A stretch of DNA of 64,000 nucleotides from Saccharopolyspora erythraea (GCF_018141105.1 NZ_CP054839.1:7381411-7445410), one strand, 5' to 3'; shown: positions 46,446 through 55,219, counted from the first letter of the stretch. Notes: generated from the letters alone by a model not told the origin. Program-made: numbers and translations.

Positions 46446-48392
46446 ATGGACGGGAAAACGGGCCGGCGCTGGCACGGCACATGGATGTTGGCCGGGACGA
46501 TCACGGCGGTCGTGGTGGCCGCTGTCCTGGTGTGGACCGCGGGGGGCGAGGTCTACGCCGTCCTCGGCTACCGCGATCCCGGCGCTGTGACGGTGTTCGG
46601 GGTGAACGCGGCGCGCATGGTGGCCGATGTCGCGGCGGCTGTGTGCGTGGGATCGCTGGTGTTCGCGGCCTTCTTCACCTCACCGCGGGAGTCCGGCGGG
46701 GTCTGCGCCGACGGCTACGCGGCCGTGCGGACCGCCGAGGCCGCCGGGTGGGTGTGGGCCACGGCGGCCGCCGCGATGGTGCCGCTGGAGATGTCGGACT
46801 CCTCCGGTCAGCCGGTGGCCGACGTCCTGGCTCCCGGCTCGTTCTCCGGAATGCTGCACGCGCTCATCGAACCCAAGGCGTGGCTGGTGACGTCGGCCGT
46901 CGCGCTCGTCGTGGCACTGAGCTGCCACTTCGTGCTGTCGTGGCGGCCGACGACGTTGCTGGCGGGGGTGGCGGTCGCGGGCGTGCTGCCACCCGCGGTG
47001 GTCGGGCACTCCGCCTCGAACGCAGGCCACGACATCGCGACCAACGCCATGCTGATCCACGTGGTGGCGGCCGCGCTGTGGCTCGGCGTGCTCGTCGCCG
47101 TTGTCGCGCACCTGCGCCGCAACGGCGCGCGGACGGCGCTGGTGCTCGGCCGCTACCGCAGGCTCGCGTTCTGGTGCTGGACCGCGCTGGCGGTGTCGGG
47201 CGTGGTCGATGCGCTCGTCCTGGTGCCGCTGCCGCAGCTGCTCACCACCCGGTACGGAGCCCTGGTGCTGGCGAAGGCCGGATGCCTGCTCGTGCTCGGC
47301 GCTGTGGGCGTCGCCCTCCGACGCCGGGCCCGCGGGGTGCGCGGTCTGCTCGGACCGGAGCTCGCGCTCGTCCTGGTGACGGCAGGCGTCTCGGCGGGCA
47401 TGGCGCACACCCCGCCCCCGAACCTGCTCGCCCGCGGCGTCAGCCCGACGGCGGTGGTCATCGGCTACGACCTGCCAGTACCTCCCAGCGTGCTTGGGGT
47501 CATCACCACGTGGCGCTTCGACCTCGTGCTCGGCACCGCCGCGGTCGTCATGGCCGTCCTGTACACGGTGGGCGTGCGACGGCTGCACAGGCGGGGCGAC
47601 GCCTGGCCGGCCGGGCGGACGGTCGCGTGGCTGGCCGGTTGCGCGACGGTGGTCGTGGCGACGTCGTCGGGACTTGGCGTCTACTCGTCGGGGTTGTTCA
47701 GCATGCACATGCTCGTGCACATGGTGCTGAACATGCTGGCGCCGGTCCTGCTCGTGCTCGGCGGCCCGATCACGCTGGCGCTGCGCGCGCTCCCGCCGAG
47801 CGGTCGGGGAAACCCGGCCGGACCGCGCGAATGGGTGCTCGCGGTGACGCACTCGCCGCCGGCGCGGGCGCTGGCCAACCCGGCGGTCGCGACGGTGCTG
47901 TTCGTCGGCTCCTTCTACGTCCTGTACTTCACGCCGCTGTTCGAGTGGGCGATGTCGCAGCACTGGGCGCACGAGCTGATGAACGCGCACTTCCTGCTCG
48001 TCGGCTACCTGTACTACTGGCCGGTGATCGGCGTGGACCCGGCGCCGCGACCGCTGCCGCACCTCGCGCGGCTCGGGGTCGTGTTCGCGGTGATGCCGTT
48101 CCACGCCTTCTTCGGCGTGATCGTCATGAGCAAGTCCACGGTGATCGCGGAGAACTTCTACCGGACGCTGGACCTGCCGTGGGCGCCGGACCTGCTCGCC
48201 GACCAGTCCCTCGGCGGGGCGATCGCGTGGGCGGGCGGCGAGCTGCCGCTGGTGATCGTGCTGATCGCGCTGCTCACCCAGTGGTACCGCCACGACGTGC
48301 GGCAAGGCCGCCGCGAGAACCGCTCCGGCGACGAGGAGCTCGCCGCCTACAACGCGATGCTCGCCCGGCTCGCCGAGTCCCGCAGGCGGTGA
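46446..48392 (+). CDS. Fused CopD/CtaG-type membrane protein (copper/cytochrome oxidase assembly)
   Basis: A 648-residue polytopic protein. The N-terminal half resembles the CopD copper-resistance domain, with VVGHSASNAGHDIATNAMLIHVVAAALWLGVLVAV carrying conserved His. The C-terminal half is a CtaG_Caa3 domain with FSMHMLVHMVLNMLAPVLLVLGG, WAHELMNAHFLLVGYLYYWPV and MPFHAFFGVIVM, many His/Met residues suited to copper delivery to cytochrome oxidase. About 14 transmembrane helices. The start is ambiguous: TTG 46440, ATG 46446 (GGAG immediately adjacent) or ATG 46482. It sits between the two copper ATPase loci. Confidence 0.88.
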   Translation: MDGKTGRRWHGTWMLAGTITAVVVAAVLVWTAGGEVYAVLGYRDPGAVTVFGVNAARMVADVAAAVCVGSLVFAAFFTSPRESGGVCADGYAAVRTAEAAGWVWATAAAAMVPLEMSDSSGQPVADVLAPGSFSGMLHALIEPKAWLVTSAVALVVALSCHFVLSWRPTTLLAGVAVAGVLPPAVVGHSASNAGHDIATNAMLIHVVAAALWLGVLVAVVAHLRRNGARTALVLGRYRRLAFWCWTALAVSGVVDALVLVPLPQLLTTRYGALVLAKAGCLLVLGAVGVALRRRARGVRGLLGPELALVLVTAGVSAGMAHTPPPNLLARGVSPTAVVIGYDLPVPPSVLGVITTWRFDLVLGTAAVVMAVLYTVGVRRLHRRGDAWPAGRTVAWLAGCATVVVATSSGLGVYSSGLFSMHMLVHMVLNMLAPVLLVLGGPITLALRALPPSGRGNPAGPREWVLAVTHSPPARALANPAVATVLFVGSFYVLYFTPLFEWAMSQHWAHELMNAHFLLVGYLYYWPVIGVDPAPRPLPHLARLGVVFAVMPFHAFFGVIVMSKSTVIAENFYRTLDLPWAPDLLADQSLGGAIAWAGGELPLVIVLIALLTQWYRHDVRQGRRENRSGDEELAAYNAMLARLAESRRR

Positions 48393-48419
48393 CCGCGGGA
48401 GGCGGCGAGCGCGGGCGAT

Positions 48420-48467
48420 CTATCGAATATCGATTGATGTTCGATAGAAACCAATCGATCCTCGATA
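48420..48467. promoter_or_regulatory. TCGATA-type operator array
   Basis: CTATCGAA (48420-48427) pairs with TTCGATAG (48440-48447), and, interleaved, ATCGATTG (48429-48436) pairs with CAATCGAT (48452-48459); a further TCGATA is at 48462. AT-rich against its surroundings, it lies immediately ahead of the DUF2975 remnant. Likely autoregulatory sites of the associated HTH protein. Confidence 0.6.
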
Positions 48468-48468
48468 A

Positions 48469-48670
48469 ATGAACCGCTTCTTCATAGTCTCGCTCCGCAC
48501 CGGCATCATCGCAGCGATCCTGGCCGGCCTCTTCAGGCAGATCGTGGTCATTCGCAGACGGTGGCCGATGAGGTCGACCGGTTCCCGCCCTACGCGCCGT
48601 TCGCCGTGCCCCTACGCGCCGTTCGCCGTGCCCCTACGTGACGGTGGCGATCCTCGGCGTCGCCTGCCTC
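48469..48670 (+). pseudogene. DUF2975-type membrane protein remnant
   Basis: MNRFFIVSLRTGIIAAILAG is a typical DUF2975 N-terminus with a first helix. The expected ADEVDRFPPYAPFAVP appears only in another frame (from 48563). A perfect 22-bp tandem duplication (48589-48610 and 48611-48632, unit CCTACGCGCCGTTCGCCGTG plus CC) shifts the frame again. YVTVAILGVAC, a later DUF2975 segment, is then joined directly to the HTH coding sequence. The middle and end of the roughly 150-residue protein are deleted. The normal two-gene module is a DUF2975 membrane protein followed by a small HTH gene. Confidence 0.7.
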
Positions 48671-48859
48671 GACGTCCAGCTCGCCATGAGCAACCTGTCG
48701 GTCGGCGAGTTCGCTGCCGCCGTCGGCATCACGCCCGCGAACATCGCCGTGCTGAAGAACGGCCGCGCGAAGGCGGTGCGGTTCACGACGCTCGACGCGA
48801 TCTGCCGCACGCTCGGCTGCCAGCCCGGCGACGTGCTGCGCTGGGTGCCCGACGCCTAG
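48638..48859 (+). CDS. Small Cro/C1-type HTH protein (YozG-like), fused to a DUF2975 scrap
   Basis: A 73-residue ORF. Residues from DVQLAMSNLS onward match the compact HTH partner of DUF2975 proteins: SVGEFAAAVGITPANIAVLKNGRAKAVRFTTLDAICRTL, ending CQPGDVLRWVPDA. The first eleven residues (MTVAILGVACL) derive from DUF2975. An internal ATG at 48686 would give a 58-residue HTH. The DNA-binding part looks intact, so it may still bind the TCGATA sites upstream. Its TAG overlaps the TAG of the opposing ATPase gene in a shared CTAG. Confidence 0.7.
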   Translation: MTVAILGVACLDVQLAMSNLSVGEFAAAVGITPANIAVLKNGRAKAVRFTTLDAICRTLGCQPGDVLRWVPDA

Positions 48860-51132
48860 GACCGACGCCCCTGGTCTTCCCCGCCGCATGGCGCGAACCT
48901 GCGCAGGCGCAGGCTGTTGGAGACCACGAAGAACGACGACAGCGCCATCGCCCCACCCGCGACCAGCGGGTTGAGGAGACCGAGCGCGGCGAGCGGGATC
49001 GCGGCGAGGTTGTAGCCGAACGCCCACACCAGGTTGCCGCGGATCGTGCGCAGTGCGGCACGCGAGAGGCGGATCGCGTCGGGCACCACCGTCAGCTCGT
49101 CGCGCACCAGGATCAGGTCGGCGGCGCCGATCGCGACATCGGTGCCGGTGCCGACGGCCAGCCCCAGGTCGGCGGCGGCCAGCGCGGGCGCGTCGTTGAC
49201 ACCGTCGCCGACCATCGCCACCACCCGGCCCTGCGCGCGCAGCCGCCGCACGACGTCGACCTTCTCGTCCGGCAGCACCTCGGCGACCACCTCGCCAATG
49301 CCGACCGCCGCGGCCACCGCGTCCGCCGTCGCGGCGTTGTCGCCGGTCAGCAGCACCGTCCGGAGGCCGAGCCCATGCAGTGCGGCCACCGCCCGGGGCG
49401 CGGACGGCCGGACCAGGTCGGCCAGCGCGAACACCGCGACGGCACGGCGATCCCAGCCGAAAAGCACCGCGGTCCTGCCCTGCCGCTCCCATTCGCGGCG
49501 CACGTCGTCGAGGTCGCCGGGCACCTCCCAGCCGAGCTCGCCGAACAGCGCGGCGCGCCCGGCGAGGACCTCGCGTTCCTCCACCACGCCACGAGCGCCG
49601 AGCCCGGTCAGGTTGCGGAACTCCGCGACACCGGGCAGCGCACCGAGTTCCTCCCGCGCCATGGCGCTGATCGCACGCGCCACCGCGTGCTCCGACGCGT
49701 CCTCCAGCGCACCCGCGCGACGCAGCACCGCAGCCCGTTCGACACCAGGCACGCACTCGACGCCCACCACCGACATCCGTCCCTCGGTGACCGTCCCGGT
49801 CTTGTCGAGCACGACGGTGTCGATGTGCCTGGTCGATTCGAGGGCCCGGTGGCCCTTGATGAAGATGCCGAGCATCGCTCCGCGTCCGGTGGCGACCATG
49901 AGCGCGGTCGGGGTCGCCAGTCCGAGCGCGCAGGGGCAGGCGATCACCAGCACCGCCAGCGCTGCGGTGAACGCGCGCTCCGCCGTTCCTCCGACCAGCA
50001 GCCAACCAGCCGATGTGAACACCGCGAGCACCAGCACGGCGGGCACGAAGTACGCCGAGATCCGGTCCGCGAGGCGCTGCACGGCCGCCTTGCCGGTCTG
50101 CGCCTCCTCCACCAGGCGGACCATCGCGGCGAGCCGCGTGTCGCGACCGACGCGGGTCGCCTCGACGACCAGATGCCCCGTCAGCAGCACGGTTCCGCCG
50201 ATCACGTCGTCGCCCGCCGTGGTGCCGACCGGCATCGACTCGCCCGTCATGGCCGCGCAGTCGAGCTCGGCGCGGCCGTCGCGCACGACGCCGTCGGTCG
50301 CGACCGTTTCGCCCGGGCGCACCAGGAAGCGTTGCCCCACCTGGAGATCGTCGACCGGGACTTCCTGCCGCGACCCGTCGTCGCGCACGACGGTGACGGT
50401 CTTCGCGCGCAGGTCGGCGAGCGCGTGCAGCGCGTTGCCCGCCCTGCGCTGGGCGCGCGCCTCGAAGTAGCGACCGGCGAGCACGAAGGTGGTCACCCCG
50501 GCGGCGACCTCCAGGTAGATCGCGCCGTCGGCGCGCATCAGCGCCCAGAACCCGGTGAGCCCGGCCGGTTCGTGCCCCGAGAACATCGCGTACGCCGACC
50601 ACGCGCTTGCGGCGCAGATCCCGAGCGAGACCAACGTGTCCATGGACGACGACCCGCGTAGGGCACCCCTGACCGCGGCGCGGTGGAACGGCAGCGCCGC
50701 CCAGCCCACGACCGGCAGCGCTAACGCGGCCAGCACCCACTGCCAGCCCGGGAACCGCGAGCCGGGAAGTGCGGTGAACAGCAACGACAGGTCGCACAGC
50801 GGCACGAACAGCAGCACCGAGACCAGCATCCGGCGCCACAGGTCCCGGCTGCGGTCGCCGGAGTCGGTTTCCTCGGCGCTCTCCGGCACCACCGGCTCCG
50901 CCTGGTAACCGGCCCGTCGCACGGCGTCGAGCAGCGCCGCGTCGTCGGTGGCGGAGGCGACCTCGACGCTCGCGCGGCCCGTGGCGTAGTTCACGCTCGC
51001 CCGCACGCCGTCGAGCTTGCCGAGCTTGCGTTCCACCCGGGTCGCGCACGCCGCGCAGGTCATGCCTGTGACGGACAGCTCAACCTGCCGCGTGGCCGGC
51101 TGAGCACGGAGCGCCGTCGGAGTCGGGGACAT
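48856..51132 (-). CDS. Heavy-metal-translocating P1B-type ATPase (copper type)
   Basis: A 758-residue paralogue of the CopA in this window. One HMA domain (GMTCAACATRV), eight helices, intramembrane CPC ([14 protein letters not shown]), DKTGTVTEG, and hinge GDGVNDAPAL. The final helices YNLAAIPLAALGLLNP and [15 protein letters not shown] are Cu(I)-like. The nucleotide-domain motif is SEHAVARA: Ala replaces the Pro of the usual SEHP. GAAAGG precedes ATG 51132. It is not coupled to a chaperone gene and no CsoR box is seen upstream; a sigC-like gene is divergent 125 bp away. Possible roles are copper export or loading of exported cuproenzymes. Confidence 0.92.
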   Translation of the reverse strand: MSPTPTALRAQPATRQVELSVTGMTCAACATRVERKLGKLDGVRASVNYATGRASVEVASATDDAALLDAVRRAGYQAEPVVPESAEETDSGDRSRDLWRRMLVSVLLFVPLCDLSLLFTALPGSRFPGWQWVLAALALPVVGWAALPFHRAAVRGALRGSSSMDTLVSLGICAASAWSAYAMFSGHEPAGLTGFWALMRADGAIYLEVAAGVTTFVLAGRYFEARAQRRAGNALHALADLRAKTVTVVRDDGSRQEVPVDDLQVGQRFLVRPGETVATDGVVRDGRAELDCAAMTGESMPVGTTAGDDVIGGTVLLTGHLVVEATRVGRDTRLAAMVRLVEEAQTGKAAVQRLADRISAYFVPAVLVLAVFTSAGWLLVGGTAERAFTAALAVLVIACPCALGLATPTALMVATGRGAMLGIFIKGHRALESTRHIDTVVLDKTGTVTEGRMSVVGVECVPGVERAAVLRRAGALEDASEHAVARAISAMAREELGALPGVAEFRNLTGLGARGVVEEREVLAGRAALFGELGWEVPGDLDDVRREWERQGRTAVLFGWDRRAVAVFALADLVRPSAPRAVAALHGLGLRTVLLTGDNAATADAVAAAVGIGEVVAEVLPDEKVDVVRRLRAQGRVVAMVGDGVNDAPALAAADLGLAVGTGTDVAIGAADLILVRDELTVVPDAIRLSRAALRTIRGNLVWAFGYNLAAIPLAALGLLNPLVAGGAMALSSFFVVSNSLRLRRFAPCGGEDQGRRS

Positions 51133-51257
51133 CGGGGGCCTTTCGGTGTCGTGCGTGCCCGGAGACGGCGCGCAGGCCGGAAACCAGGCTCTGCACAGGT
51201 GGTCGCATCGTGAGAACCACCGGTTCCCCGGCTCTTCAGGCGATCACGATCGAGGTA

Positions 51258-51824
51258 ATGTCGGCGACCGTGAGTCGATCCGCCGCAGATGACGCCTGGT
51301 TGACCGAGCTCGCCCTGGCGGCCGGCACCGGTGACCGTCGCGCGCTGGAGGAGTTCATCCGGGCCACCCAGCGAGACGTGTGGCGCTTCGTCGCGCACCT
51401 GGCGAGCGTCGAGCAGGCCGACGACCTCGCGCAGGAGACCTACGTCCGGGTGCTGCGCAGCCTGCCCCGGTTCGCCGGCCGCGCCTCGGCCCGGACCTGG
51501 CTGCTCTCGATCGCCCGCCGGGTGGTCGTGGACCAGGTCCGCTACGCCCGGAGCAGGCCGCGCACGACCGCCGCCGTGGAGTGGACGACCGCGGCCGAGC
51601 GTCCGGCGCCGGGCTTCGAGGACATCGTCGAGCTGAACATGCTGCTGGCCGGGCTCGACGAACAGCGCCGCGAGGTGCTGCTGCTCACCCAGGTGCTCGG
51701 CCTGTCCTACCAGGAGACGGCCGACATCTGCGGCTGCCCGGTCGGCACCGTCCGCTCGCGCGTCGCGCGGGCGCGCGAGGAGCTGATCGCGGGCACCCGC
51801 GAGGAGTCCGAGGAAACCGGCTGA
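51258..51824 (+). CDS. sigC: ECF RNA polymerase sigma factor, SigC type
   Basis: A 188-residue sigma-70 ECF factor with region 2 (RDVWRFVAHLASVEQADDLAQETYVRVLRSLPRF, ARTWLLSIARRVVVDQVRYARSRPRT) and region 4 (REVLLLTQVLGLSYQETADICGCPVGTVRSRVARAREEL). The VWRFVA, SRPRT and CGCPVGT blocks are strikingly like mycobacterial SigC, which has been tied to copper acquisition. No anti-sigma gene follows. ATG 51258 has GAGGTA just upstream. It is divergent from the second copper ATPase gene, making that gene a candidate target. Confidence 0.88.
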   Translation: MSATVSRSAADDAWLTELALAAGTGDRRALEEFIRATQRDVWRFVAHLASVEQADDLAQETYVRVLRSLPRFAGRASARTWLLSIARRVVVDQVRYARSRPRTTAAVEWTTAAERPAPGFEDIVELNMLLAGLDEQRREVLLLTQVLGLSYQETADICGCPVGTVRSRVARAREELIAGTREESEETG

Positions 51825-51851
51825 CAGCCTCCGCGGGAGCCGCCCGCCGGC

Positions 51852-52499
51852 TCACGCCAACCCGGCGTCGTGGGCGAGGATGGCGACCTGGGTGCGGTTG
51901 GTCATGCCGAGCTTCGTCATCATCCGGCCGATGTGCACCTTCACGGTGGACAGGCTCATGTGCAGGTTGCCTGCGATCTCGGCGTTGCTCATCCCCTGGG
52001 CCACGGCCACGGCCACCTCGCGCTCGCGGGCCGTCAGCTCCTCCATCCGCGTCTTCGCCGCCTGCGCGGCGGTCACCCCCGAGGAGAACGTCGACAGCAG
52101 CTTCGTGGTGATGCGCGGGGAGAGCATCGCCTCACCGCGGGCGACGACGTGCACCGCGGCGGCCAGGTCGCGCGGCGGAGTGTCCTTGAGCAGGAACCCC
52201 GCCGCTCCGTTCTGCAGGGCGGCGTAGACGTACTCGTCCAGGTCGAACGTGGTGAGCACGGCGACGGCAGGCGGATCCGGCAGCCTGGTGAGGCGCTTGG
52301 TGACCTCGAGCCCACCGACGGTGGGCATCTGGATGTCGGTGAGCACCACGTCCGGGCGGTGCTTGGACACCAGCTCCGCGGCCACCGATCCGTCGCTTCC
52401 CTCCGCGACCACCTCGATGTCCGGGTCCAGGTCGAGGATCAGCCGGATGCCGCCGCGCACCAGTTCCTCGTCGTCGAGCAGGACCACCTTGACGGCCAC
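51852..52499 (-). CDS. NarL/LuxR-family response regulator
   Basis: A 215-residue regulator: receiver with LLDDEELVR, phospho-Asp55 in VVLTDIQMP, VLTTFD and FLLKDTPP, then a LuxR-type HTH LTAREREVAVAVAQGMSNAEIAGNLHMSLSTVKVHIGRMMTKLG. GTG 52499 is preceded by GATGAGG. It lies 13 bp downstream of its kinase gene on the same strand and is convergent with sigC, with 27 bp between the stops. Confidence 0.94.
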   Translation of the reverse strand: MAVKVVLLDDEELVRGGIRLILDLDPDIEVVAEGSDGSVAAELVSKHRPDVVLTDIQMPTVGGLEVTKRLTRLPDPPAVAVLTTFDLDEYVYAALQNGAAGFLLKDTPPRDLAAAVHVVARGEAMLSPRITTKLLSTFSSGVTAAQAAKTRMEELTAREREVAVAVAQGMSNAEIAGNLHMSLSTVKVHIGRMMTKLGMTNRTQVAILAHDAGLA

Positions 52500-52512
52500 G
52501 CCAGCACCTCAT

Positions 52513-53697
52513 CTATTGCAGGGGGAACACCGCCCGCACACGGTATCCGCCGTCCTCGGCCCACCCGGTGCGCAGTGCGCCTCCTGCGAGCGTGACCCGC
52601 TCCCGCATGCCGATCAGCCCGTATCCCGATCCGGGAACGGCGTCGGATCCGGTGCCTGGACTCCGGCGGTTCGACACGGTGACCACGACTTCCCCGTCGT
52701 CCGCGGCGACCTCGACGTGCACAGCGGCGTGCGGCGCGTGCTTGGCAGCGTTGGTCAGCGACTCCTGCACCACCCGGTAGGCGGCCCGGCCGATCTCGCT
52801 GGAGGTTTCCGGCAGCTGGTCGGGAAAGTCCAGCCGGATGTTCTCCCCGGATTCGACGGAATCGGCGACCAGGCGTCGAATGCTGCTCAAGGTCGGGTCG
52901 TTGGCGAGTTCGCCGCTGGTCTCCCCCGGCCCGTCGTTCTCGTCCTCACGCAACACGCGCAGCATGCTGCGCAGTTCGGTCAGCGCGGTCGCACTGGTCT
53001 TGCGGATGACCTCGGCGACCTCCCCGGTGCGTTCGTCCGGAGCGGTCAGCGTGAGCGCGCCCGCCTGGAGCGAGATCACGCTGCACCGGTGGGCGACCAC
53101 GTCGTGCATCTCGCGCGCGATGCGCCTGCGCTCGGCGGCGACCGCCCGTTCGGCGAGCAGGTCGCGCTCGCGCTCGGCCTGCTCGGCGCGCTCCCTGAAC
53201 GTCACCAGCAGCATCTTGCGCTGGAAGACCCACAGACCCAGCAGCATCGCCACGCCCACGGCTACCGCAACCGAGATCACGAAGACGTACACGTTCGACG
53301 GAGGCTGGTTGTAGTAGGTGTGCAGGATCAGCACGGCGGTCAGGAGTCCAGCGGCGATCCACAGCTGCGTGGACGGTCCCCGCCGTCGTGCCATGGTGTA
53401 GACGGCGACCGACGCGGCGACGGCCGGACCGGTGAAGGTGGCCATCGCGGCCGTCGCGACGACCGGCAGCCACGGGAACCGCCTGCGCAGGAGGAACGCC
53501 AGCGCCGCGCCGATCATCAGGCAGACGTTGGGCACCGTCAGCGCGGTGTCGAAGTCGACGCCGAACCGGACCGTGAAGACGGCCGCCACCAGGTCGAACA
53601 GCAGCGACCGGATTCTGCCGTCCCACCACGACAACCGGGCCCTCAGGTGATCGAGGAAGCGCACGGCCCCACGGTAGTGCCCGCCCATTCCGCTCAT
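52513..53697 (-). CDS. Sensor histidine kinase, HisKA_3 type
   Basis: The partner kinase of the LuxR-type regulator, about 394 residues. The N-terminal half has four or five transmembrane helices (LLFDLVAAVFTVRFG through VAVAVGVAMLLGLWVF) with little extracytoplasmic sequence, then a coiled region rich in ERA/ERE, the phospho-His box RREIAREMHDVVAH-type (RRIAREMHDVVAHRCSV), and an HATPase with VVQESLTNAAKHAP and GSGYGLIGMRERV. The start is uncertain: ATG 53697 (TGAGG 3 nt away), ATG 53688 or GTG 53664. Layout resembles the LiaS/DesK-like group that senses membrane state. Confidence 0.92.
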   Translation of the reverse strand: MSGMGGHYRGAVRFLDHLRARLSWWDGRIRSLLFDLVAAVFTVRFGVDFDTALTVPNVCLMIGAALAFLLRRRFPWLPVVATAAMATFTGPAVAASVAVYTMARRRGPSTQLWIAAGLLTAVLILHTYYNQPPSNVYVFVISVAVAVGVAMLLGLWVFQRKMLLVTFRERAEQAERERDLLAERAVAAERRRIAREMHDVVAHRCSVISLQAGALTLTAPDERTGEVAEVIRKTSATALTELRSMLRVLREDENDGPGETSGELANDPTLSSIRRLVADSVESGENIRLDFPDQLPETSSEIGRAAYRVVQESLTNAAKHAPHAAVHVEVAADDGEVVVTVSNRRSPGTGSDAVPGSGYGLIGMRERVTLAGGALRTGWAEDGGYRVRAVFPLQ

Positions 53698-53934
53698 CGG
53701 CCTCACGTGTTCCTGCGGGAGAAGGGCCGGCTCGGCACCGGCCCGCTGACCGCTCAATGCTCGGCCAGACGACCGGTCGGGCACGTCCGCACTTCAGGCA
53801 CCGCGACTACCACTTTCGGCCAATCGAAGCGAGCCTCAACGCCGAAGTGCGCGCGGCGGCGCAACGACAGGATGAGTCGTGTCGGGGTCGCCGACAAGGG
53901 CAACAGCCACCGGACCGAGGAACGAGGAAGAACG

Positions 53935-54204
53935 ATGCACGCGTCAATCGCCCACCACACCGCAATGGCCGTGGACCCAACCCAGGTCGCCGGCTTCGCA
54001 CTCGGCGGCGCGATGGGCCTCGCCATGCTCGCCTACGTGGTGCTGTTCATCAGCGCGCTGATCAGCATCCTGTTGTCCGACCACAGCGGGGGGATGAAGC
54101 TGGCCTGGATCGTGTTCGCGTTCGTGGCCCCGTTCCTCGGCAGCGCCCTGTGGTTCCTGTTCGGCCGCCGCGATTCGCGGCGCGCTCGAACCACCACCGC
54201 CTGA
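53935..54204 (+). CDS. Small PLDc_N-type membrane protein
   Basis: An 89-residue protein with two transmembrane helices (LGGAMGLAMLAYVVLFISALISILL and LAWIVFAFVAPFLGSALWFLFG), the second followed by RRDSRRAR. The SGGMKLAWIVFAFVAPFLGSALWFLFGR pattern is that of the phospholipase D-nuclease N-terminal (PLDc_N) family, found as stand-alone small proteins. GAACGAGGAAG precedes ATG 53935. It is divergent from the kinase gene (237 bp) and could be a target of that membrane-stress-like system. Confidence 0.75.
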   Translation: MHASIAHHTAMAVDPTQVAGFALGGAMGLAMLAYVVLFISALISILLSDHSGGMKLAWIVFAFVAPFLGSALWFLFGRRDSRRARTTTA

Positions 54205-54207
54205 CTT

Positions 54208-55160
54208 CTAGAAGCTCTCGGCGATGCGCGGCACCGCTGCCGGCGGCGTGGCCGGGCACATGGCCTTCGCCGTCAGGCCGTTGACCGCATCGTCGATGGG
54301 CGACGGCAACAGCTGCCCGTCCGGACCGAACCGCTGGTAGTTGGTGAGGTTCAGCGCGTAGGTGAGCTGCCGGGCACCGTCCTCGGTGTTCAGCGACGTC
54401 GTGGTCATGCCGAACACGGCGCCGTTGTGGCCCCAGAGCCGCACTCGCCGCCGTCGACGGCCAGCAGGCCGAGGCCGTAGCGGGCGGCCTCGTTGCCGGC
54501 GCCGTCGCGGACGGGCACCGTCCGCTTCATCTCGGACAGCAGCTCGGGGGGCAGCAGCCGGCCCCCGAGCAGCTCCCCGAAGAACGTGTTGAGATCCTGC
54601 GGTGTGGAGACCAGCGCACCGGCCGTCCCCGCCCAGGTCATGTTGTAGTCGCTGTACTCACCCCACCGCGGGGCCAGGTGGAAGACCGCCTCGTAGGCCT
54701 CGCTGTGCGGGCCGACCATGAACGGGAAGCTGCCGGGGAAGTACGTGTTCCGCAGCCCCAGCGGCCGGATCACGTGCCGGGTGATGTAGCGCTGCCCGTC
54801 CTGACCGGTGACCTTCTCCAGCAGTTCGCCCGCGATCAGGTAGTTGGTGTTGGCGTATTGCAGCCGTTCCCCCGGGGCGCCTGTCGGCGGCTCGGCCAAC
54901 CCGATCGCGATCAGCTCCTCGGGGCGCCAGGTCTTCCAGCGCTTCGCCTCCAGGTCGTCGAGCTTGCCCTGGAGGTACGACGGGAACAGGACGTGGTCGT
55001 AATCGTTGATCCCGCTAGTGTGGTTGAGCAACGGCCGTCAGGCAGCGGGGGACCTTCCTGAACATCGGGCCTCCATGGCCTCGGCAGCGTGAACTCGCCG
55101 CAATCCAAGCGCAACACCGCGTCACCCGGCCCGGACTTCCCGATCCCGACATCCAATGTT
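54208..55160 (-). pseudogene. Broken serine hydrolase (beta-lactamase/DD-peptidase class C)
   Basis: Recognisable parts lie in three frames. LLNHTSGINDYDHV, RLQYANTNYLIAGELLEKVTGQ and GTAGALVSTPQDLNTFFGEL form the main segment (54405-55031). The end, LWGHNGAVFGMTTTSLN (the HxG triad), needs a shift: about one base is missing near 54440. Upstream, RLDCGEFTLPRPW and EGPPLPDGR are in another frame and joined to NHTSGI by a further small deletion near 55035. The N-terminal SxxK segment is absent. The protein cannot be made intact. Confidence 0.8.
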
Positions 55161-55219
55161 CATCGCCCGACGGATTCAGCCCCACCGGCAGTTCGTCGCG
55201 CCAGTCGGGCGGGCTCCGT

